Part shown: one piece after another, positions 5,193 through 9,525 of the stretch
Numbering within the stretch: the first letter of the stretch is position 1
Layout of the letters: every line of letters starts with the position of its first letter
Source: Clostridiales bacterium
GTDB taxonomy: Bacteria > Bacillota > Clostridia > Oscillospirales > Oscillospiraceae
Assembly: GCA_021200895.1 (NCBI GenBank)
Contig: JAJQFX010000258.1
Location: 1 to 9,525 of the forward strand
Direction of reading: 5' to 3'
Length of the DNA: 9,525 bases
Notes under the pieces: generated by a model
The model's input: only the letters and a program-made list of their open reading frames with translations
Told to the model about the DNA's origin: nothing
Databases searched by the model: none
Program-made: the position numbers and the translations under genes

Positions 5193-6145
5193 ATTACCAG
5201 CGTTTTCAGGCGTTTCAGGAGGCCATTGACGACCGCTTCCTGGAGGAGGCCGCTTCTGCAGCGCCAAAGAGAACATCATACCGATTTGCCATCGGCATCG
5301 CAGCCTGCTTCTGTCTGCTGATAACGGCGCTTCTGCTCCATCAGCAGTATGTTGTGAACACTGAGGAGCTGGCCAATCCCGTCCAGGCATCCTCTGCGGA
5401 AGAACTGGCGGCGCTGGGATACCAGCTCACCGTTCCGGAGGAGGCCACCAACGTCAGCTATGCCACCGTAGATTTGGGCGGCGACTACGCGCTTCCCATG
5501 GCGCAGGTCAGTTACCAGGTGGAGACGCAAAGTTACACCTACCGGGCGCTGCAAACCTCCCAGAGCGAGGATATTTCCGGCCAGAGCGAAACTTGGTCCA
5601 GCGACCTTTCCTGGCGGCAGGGAGACATTGAGCTTCACCTGTGCTCCAACGAGGAGGAAAGCTGGGTGGGATGGTACGTTGCGGAAGCCCAGACCCAGTG
5701 GTGCCTGTGCGCGGAGACGGACGGAGAGACCCTGCTGAACGACGCGATGAGGATTGCGAAGGATCTGGGCATCGACCTTGCAACGGCCCCGGAGGAGGCG
5801 GAAAATGTGACCATTCACGTCCTGGAGCTGGACGGCCTGACCGTCGCTGAGACTGCCTTCGTCTATGACGGCATCCAATACGCCTACCGCACCGCCGCCA
5901 CAGATGCCCTGGAGCTCATCGACATCTCTGGGCAGGAGGGCGACTACACCAGCGAGGAAGCCGTCATGGTCTCATACTGTGATGGGCAGTTGAGCCTGAC
6001 CGCGGACGGCGCGGGGAAGCTGCTGTGGATAGATGTTGTGCCGGGGCTGGCGTTCAGCCTGAGCGCAGAGGGCAACGCCTCTGCGGACACGTTGACAGCG
6101 CTTGCCGATCAACTGTTCGTTCCCATGCAGGGGGACGTTGGATGA
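5189..6145 (+). CDS. Putative membrane-anchored anti-sigma factor with a duplicated extracellular domain
   Basis: Probably binds and silences the upstream sigma factor at the membrane. The 318 residues comprise a short cytoplasmic N-terminus (1-32: MNYQRFQAFQEAIDDRFLEE, then a basic KRTSYR), one membrane span (about 33-50) and a large outer part. The function is inferred from gene order, the ATGA overlap with the sigma gene and this topology; no ZAS-type zinc motif (HxxxCxxC) is present. The outer part is two copies of one domain of about 115 residues: PEEATNV (83-89) and PEEAENV (201-207), YTYR (116-119) and YAYR (231-234), DISGQ (128-132 and 245-249), and W162 and W280. Each copy ends in a predicted helix (LLNDAMRIAKDL; DTLTALADQL) in a pattern reminiscent of DUF4367-like domains. 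ATG is the only sensible start. A 16-bp stem follows the stop codon. Confidence 0.8.
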   Translation: MNYQRFQAFQEAIDDRFLEEAASAAPKRTSYRFAIGIAACFCLLITALLLHQQYVVNTEELANPVQASSAEELAALGYQLTVPEEATNVSYATVDLGGDYALPMAQVSYQVETQSYTYRALQTSQSEDISGQSETWSSDLSWRQGDIELHLCSNEEESWVGWYVAEAQTQWCLCAETDGETLLNDAMRIAKDLGIDLATAPEEAENVTIHVLELDGLTVAETAFVYDGIQYAYRTAATDALELIDISGQEGDYTSEEAVMVSYCDGQLSLTADGAGKLLWIDVVPGLAFSLSAEGNASADTLTALADQLFVPMQGDVG

Positions 6146-6209
6146 CCTGTTGCTCCGGGAAGGCTTTCCTGTTTGACAAAGTTTTATCCCATGTAACGCC
6201 TGAATATAT

Positions 6210-6249
6210 GGAAAGCCGCTTATCGATATGACACGATAAGCGGCTTTCC
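6210..6249. terminator. 16-bp perfect stem-loop between convergent genes, probable terminator
   Basis: GGAAAGCCGCTTATCG (6210-6225) pairs perfectly with 6234-6249 around an 8-nt loop. It lies between the anti-sigma gene (ending at 6145) and the convergent peptidase-like gene (ending at 6320), where a bidirectional terminator is expected. The downstream sequence on the plus strand is TTGTGC and on the minus strand ATATATTC, so neither has a good U-tract. It may end transcription inefficiently, or protect the 3' ends of messages. Confidence 0.65.
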
Positions 6250-6319
6250 TTGTGCGCTATGTAAGGCTATTCAGATGTTTTTCATTGAACCCCCAGCTTG
6301 CTGTACAGGAGGTTCGCAA

Positions 6320-7327
6320 TCACGCAAGGTATTGCCCATCCTGCTCAATCAGCTTCCCATCCGGCTCTACAGATACGCCTTCCAGAATGCAGTCAATGTG
6401 CCATGCATCAATCATCACGCTGCCTCCAAAGGAGCCGTTGGAGCCGATCCCGATATGGGCAGCGCCGTACATATGCTCGCCTTCGCTGGGATTGACACGG
6501 ACATCCGCTACCTTATCAAAGCCAAGGCCAAATTCAGCGATGCAGAGGGTTTCCTCCGGGCCGTTTGGGAATTTTGCTGCGGCTGCGGCAAACTCATCTG
6601 CATAGCTGCCGCCCTGAATGGAGACGGCATAGCCGTTTTTGACCTGGAAGGTCACTGCCTCCTCCATCAACTCCCACTTGAGGGCAGTGTGGCAGTCAAT
6701 GACCAGCGTCCCCTCGGCAGAGCCCTCATCCACACCCAGGTTCAGCGTCCCGGCAGGCAGAAGGATAAAGGAGCCGGGCTCGGTGCCGACGCCGCTGTGC
6801 GCCCAGCCCGCCAACTGCCCGACCCGGAAGGTCAGGTCGGTACCGTTGGGCGCAGTCAGACGCACCGTATGTTTGCCAAGGAATTGACCGCCGATTTTGT
6901 CTGTTATCCCCGCTATCTCATAGAACCTTTCTTTCGTCTTTGGCATCATGCGGTTCAGGAAGTCATCGCTGTTGCCGTTCGGCAAGAGCAAAAGGCGGCT
7001 TGACGGCTTGCGTCCTTCCCGTATCCGCGGCCAGGCGTCGGAATGCAGCAGGCCGCGGGTATAAATGGTGATGATGACATCCGCATCGCAGCACACTGTC
7101 TCCACAAGCTCCGGCACCTTTTTGCCCGGCTCCGCCAGGTAGCTCAGGCAGACAGGGGCAATTCCCCTTTGATACAGGTCGTCCTTCACGGCAAGATACA
7201 AGTCGTTCAGCCCATCCACCTTTTCTATGCCCTCTCCGGACACAATGACGACCTTTTCACCCTTCTGAATCGCCAGCGCGTCCTCCGCAATCAGGGCGGC
7301 GGTGTCCTTCCAATCAAGCTTGCTCAT
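6320..7327 (-). CDS. M29-like metallopeptidase-fold protein (aminopeptidase T / AmpS type)
   Basis: Likely a cytoplasmic metal-dependent aminopeptidase, or a related enzyme of the same fold such as 2,5-dihydroxypyridine dioxygenase (NicX). The N-terminal half has an alpha/beta pattern (KVVIVSGE, DADVIITIYT, RLLLLPNG). The C-terminal half carries the metal-site-like motifs: E265 in CIAEFGLG, H291 in AAHIGIGSNGSFGG, and H310 and D312 in DAWHIDCIL. GTEPGSFILLPAGTLN to TLVID (182-210) matches the family's conserved central strand region. The metal ligands are assigned by pattern, and the true substrate is uncertain. At 335 residues it is shorter than classical AmpS (about 410), closer to the NicX-like members. 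The ATG at 7327 is preferred because AAGGAG (7338-7343) lies 10 nt away; the GTG two codons earlier would leave only 4 nt. It is cotranscribed with the HXXEE gene, 15 nt upstream. Confidence 0.8.
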   Translation of the reverse strand: MSKLDWKDTAALIAEDALAIQKGEKVVIVSGEGIEKVDGLNDLYLAVKDDLYQRGIAPVCLSYLAEPGKKVPELVETVCCDADVIITIYTRGLLHSDAWPRIREGRKPSSRLLLLPNGNSDDFLNRMMPKTKERFYEIAGITDKIGGQFLGKHTVRLTAPNGTDLTFRVGQLAGWAHSGVGTEPGSFILLPAGTLNLGVDEGSAEGTLVIDCHTALKWELMEEAVTFQVKNGYAVSIQGGSYADEFAAAAAKFPNGPEETLCIAEFGLGFDKVADVRVNPSEGEHMYGAAHIGIGSNGSFGGSVMIDAWHIDCILEGVSVEPDGKLIEQDGQYLA

Positions 7328-7342
7328 CGTCACACAACTCCT

Positions 7343-8008
7343 TTACTGCTCGAATTTTTCAAAGTATCCTTTGTCGTGGAATGCGAACTCTTTGCTTTTC
7401 ACCCGCAGAGAAACCGCAAAGGGAAGAAGAATCAGGAAAACGGCGATTCCCAGGAAAATGCCGATGCCTCCGATGACCTGCGGCACCGTCACGGAATGAA
7501 CTGTCAGCCACTTGAGCGCCGCCGTACTGAGCGGTATCAATACGCACCAGGAAGTGACCAGTCCCGGCCCATAGACGGTCTTTTTGCCCTTCTCGTGATA
7601 ACGCCGGTACATCATAATACCGCTTCTGGTGTGGTTGATGGTCTCGCCCAATCCGAAGAACAGCACCAGCGTGACCGCGCTGGGCTCAATGACCTGTGTA
7701 TTGATGGTCAGCAAAATCAATACGATTTCAGCGCCCAGGTTCGTAACCATATTGGTGCAGCGGTTTTGTGGATAGACCATAGGCTCCTTTGAGCCGAAGC
7801 CCAGGTTGTTCATATAGTAGAAACCCGCCGGGAAGGAGTTTTCCTCAAAGATGTGCATGGGGACGGCGATGGCCAGCATACAGACCAGCTTGCGACTCAT
7901 CTCCCAGGTATCCCAGTTCCAGACCAGTGTACAGGCCATAACGACGCCCAGGAAATAGACTGCATACAGCCACATCTGGTCACACCATCTGCTGAATCTC
8001 TGTTTCAC
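7343..8008 (-). CDS. HXXEE-motif membrane protein, function unknown
   Basis: The motif HIFEE at residues 52-56, embedded in PMHIFEENSFPAGF, matches the family defined by HXXEE, whose function is not known. Further conserved-looking positions are E122, H126 and the segment YGPGLVT (146-152). The acidic and histidine residues suggest a metal site at the membrane, but this is inference. The 221 residues have about five or six hydrophobic spans (around 13-30, 40-51, 92-110, 112-122, 150-168, 178-202). The start is taken as GTG 8008 because AAGGG precedes it by 9 nt; a TTG 12 codons earlier (8044) is in frame but has no ribosome site. The stop codon lies in the ribosome site of the peptidase-like gene, so the two are one operon. 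What the pair does together is unknown. Confidence 0.78.
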   Translation of the reverse strand: MKQRFSRWCDQMWLYAVYFLGVVMACTLVWNWDTWEMSRKLVCMLAIAVPMHIFEENSFPAGFYYMNNLGFGSKEPMVYPQNRCTNMVTNLGAEIVLILLTINTQVIEPSAVTLVLFFGLGETINHTRSGIMMYRRYHEKGKKTVYGPGLVTSWCVLIPLSTAALKWLTVHSVTVPQVIGGIGIFLGIAVFLILLPFAVSLRVKSKEFAFHDKGYFEKFEQ

Positions 8009-8076
8009 TTTAACACGCCCTTTTTGCTGCGCATAACCGCCCAATGAAACAGTCGGCTATCGCGTCTTTTATTTTT

Positions 8077-8105
8077 ATTATAACTCCCTGTAAAGCAATC
8101 TACAA
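8077..8105 (-). promoter_or_regulatory. Sigma-A-type promoter for the HXXEE/peptidase-like operon
   Basis: On the minus strand, -35 TTGTAG (8105-8100) and a perfect -10 TATAAT (8082-8077) are 17 nt apart. Transcription would start near 8070, about 62 nt before the GTG start at 8008. The surrounding sequence is AT-rich. It is divergent from the helicase promoter, about 85 nt away. Confidence 0.75.
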
Positions 8106-8188
8106 ACAACAGATTTCCCATTCTGTCGCATTTTATGGTGCAAATTTACCGCAAGCCGCCGAAGCGCATTTGTTCAAAGGTTCCCTAG

Positions 8189-8217
8189 TTGCAATTCACG
8201 AAAAAAAGGCGTAAAAT
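8189..8217 (+). promoter_or_regulatory. Sigma-A-type promoter for the PcrA/UvrD gene
   Basis: -35 TTGCAA (8189-8194) and -10 TAAAAT (8212-8217) have a 17-nt spacer containing an A-tract. Transcription would start near 8224, about 28 nt before the ATG at 8252. The leader is short and carries imperfect ATTAG repeats (8221-8238) of no clear meaning. Confidence 0.7.
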
Positions 8218-8251
8218 AACATTAGATTAGATAGAATAGGGGAATCTCGAT

Positions 8252-9525
8252 ATGTTGGAACCTGCACAGGCCCAGCGCTTCTGCCAGTTGCGGCGGGCCG
8301 TCATTGAAACAGAATACCTGCACCTGAACCCAGAGCAGCGCCAGGGTGTCTTTGCCACGGAAGGGCCGCTGCTGCTGCTGGCCGGAGCGGGCAGCGGAAA
8401 GACGACGGCACTGATCGACCGCATCTCCAATCTGATCAAATACGGCTGCGGCAGCGACCCCCAGTGCGACGAGACGCCGGATTGGGCGACCCCGGAGGAC
8501 GTGACGTTTTTGGAGGGCTATTTGGCCTCCCCCGCCCCAGAGGACGCCCGCCGGGCGGAGATGCTGTGCCGGTGCCACCCGGCCTCGCCCTGGTCCATCC
8601 TCGCCATCACCTTTACCAATAAGGCCGCCGGAGAGCTGAAAGACCGGCTGGCCACCCGGCTGGGGGTGGAAGCGGACGGCGTTTGGGCTTCCACCTTTCA
8701 CTCCGCCTGCGTCCGCATTTTGCGCAGGGATATTAGCCTCCTGGGCTTTTCCAACTCCTTCACCATCTACGACACAGACGATTCCCTCCGGGTGGTGAAG
8801 GACGTGTTAAAGACCTTTAACCTGGACGACCGGACGCTGGCCCCCCGCGCCGCCCTCTCCATCATCTCCAAGGCCAAGGAGGATATGATGCTGGCCGGGG
8901 ATTACGCCCAGAAGGCCAGGGACTCCGGCGACCTTCGCCAGCAGCAAATCGCCAGGGTCTACCAGGAGTATGAACGCCGCCTGTGGGAGGCCGACGCACT
9001 GGACTTTGATGACCTCATCCTCCATACGGTGCGGCTGCTGGAGGCAAACGAGGAGGTGCGCGCCTACTGGCAGAATAAGTTCCGCTATGTGCTGGTGGAT
9101 GAGTATCAGGACACCAACCACCTGCAATACCTTCTGGTGTCCCTCCTGGCAGGAAAGTGGGAAAATATCTGCGTGGTGGGCGATGATGACCAGTCCATCT
9201 ATCGCTTCCGCGGGGCCACTATCGAGAACATTTTGGAGTTCGAGCATCAGTACAAGGGCACCCGGGTCATTCGGCTGGAGCAGAACTATCGCTCCACCAA
9301 GAACATCCTGGGCGCGGCCAACGCTGTCATTGGCAACAACACCGAACGCAAGGGGAAGAACCTGTGGACGGAGCATCCCGATGGCGCAAAAATCAAATGC
9401 TACTCCGCCGTCAATGAATCGGACGAAGCCCAGTACATCTCCGCTCAAATCATGCAGGCGGTCAGTTCCGGCATGGCGTGGAAGGACTGCGCCGTGCTGT
9501 ACCGGATGAACGCCCAGTCCAACGC
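8252..9525 (+). CDS. pcrA: PcrA/UvrD-type superfamily 1A DNA helicase, 3' part outside the window
   Basis: ATP-dependent 3'-5' helicase acting in DNA repair and in clearing conflicts on DNA. The first 424 codons are present (the family is about 730-780 residues). Motifs in order: Q-motif LNPEQRQGV (25-33); motif I / Walker A AGAGSGKT (44-51, K50); motif Ia TFTNKAAGELK (120-130); motif II DEYQDTN (283-289); motif III GDDDQSIYRFRGA (from 310); motif IV NYRST (345-349). The cut comes before motifs V and VI. A segment of about 45 residues (66-110) between motifs I and Ia is not found in B. subtilis PcrA, which goes almost directly from the helix after Walker A to the APWNILAITFTN-like segment; here SPWSILAITFTN resumes at 112. 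AGGGGA (8238-8243) sits 8 nt before the ATG. The symbol pcrA is given by family resemblance; uvrD would be equally acceptable. Confidence 0.93.
   Translation, partial: MLEPAQAQRFCQLRRAVIETEYLHLNPEQRQGVFATEGPLLLLAGAGSGKTTALIDRISNLIKYGCGSDPQCDETPDWATPEDVTFLEGYLASPAPEDARRAEMLCRCHPASPWSILAITFTNKAAGELKDRLATRLGVEADGVWASTFHSACVRILRRDISLLGFSNSFTIYDTDDSLRVVKDVLKTFNLDDRTLAPRAALSIISKAKEDMMLAGDYAQKARDSGDLRQQQIARVYQEYERRLWEADALDFDDLILHTVRLLEANEEVRAYWQNKFRYVLVDEYQDTNHLQYLLVSLLAGKWENICVVGDDDQSIYRFRGATIENILEFEHQYKGTRVIRLEQNYRSTKNILGAANAVIGNNTERKGKNLWTEHPDGAKIKCYSAVNESDEAQYISAQIMQAVSSGMAWKDCAVLYRMNAQSN

Noticed and set aside
8807..9448. Minus- and plus-strand frames overlapping the helicase
   Set aside because: The true frame runs open from 8252 to the window edge with motifs I to IV. 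The others are shadows.

Overview
The window looks like chromosomal DNA of an anaerobic, endospore-forming Firmicute, most likely a GC-rich gut Clostridia lineage of the Oscillospiraceae (Flavonifractor/Intestinimonas-like). This is an inference from spoVAD/spoVAE sporulation genes, strong AGGAGG-type ribosome sites, several TTG/GTG starts, GC-rich codon use with AT-rich promoters, and the style of the proteins. No rRNA, tRNA, CRISPR array, insertion sequence or phage gene was recognised.

Layout. (1) 1-1287, minus strand: spoVAD followed by the N-terminal part of spoVAE, which runs off the left edge. The usual upstream partner spoVAC is not next to spoVAD. (2) 1448-3743, plus strand: an extended -10 promoter, a cysteine-rich protein with about three zinc-ribbon-like modules and no recognised function, then guaB (IMP dehydrogenase), closed by a 15-bp-stem terminator that can serve both strands. 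(3) 3765-4441, minus strand: a 53-residue single-membrane-span protein and a 133-residue four-span membrane protein, both unrecognised, behind a sigma-A-like promoter. (4) 4471-6249, plus strand, divergent from (3): a regulatory cassette. It has a possible ECF-type promoter, a 16-codon leader ORF, an ECF-like sigma factor and a membrane-anchored putative anti-sigma factor. These three reading frames are joined by two ATGA stop/start overlaps. The outer part of the anti-sigma protein is an internal duplication. A 16-bp perfect stem follows. (5) 6320-8105, minus strand: an HXXEE-motif membrane protein followed 15 nt later by an M29-like (AmpS/AmpT-type) metallopeptidase-fold protein, sharing one promoter. 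(6) 8189-9525, plus strand: a clear promoter and the first 424 codons of a PcrA/UvrD-type helicase, cut by the right edge, carrying an insertion of about 45 residues between motifs I and Ia.

How the genes work together. The SpoVA proteins act in dipicolinic acid transport in spores and guaB commits IMP to guanine nucleotides; no direct link between them is visible. The most self-contained unit is the leader/sigma/anti-sigma cassette. The divergent small membrane-protein pair could be one of its targets, but no matching ECF-type promoter was found in front of that pair. The window is mostly ordinary chromosome. The parts that deserve attention are the doubly coupled sigma cassette with its duplicated sensor, the three-ribbon protein, the two unrecognised membrane proteins and the helicase insertion.
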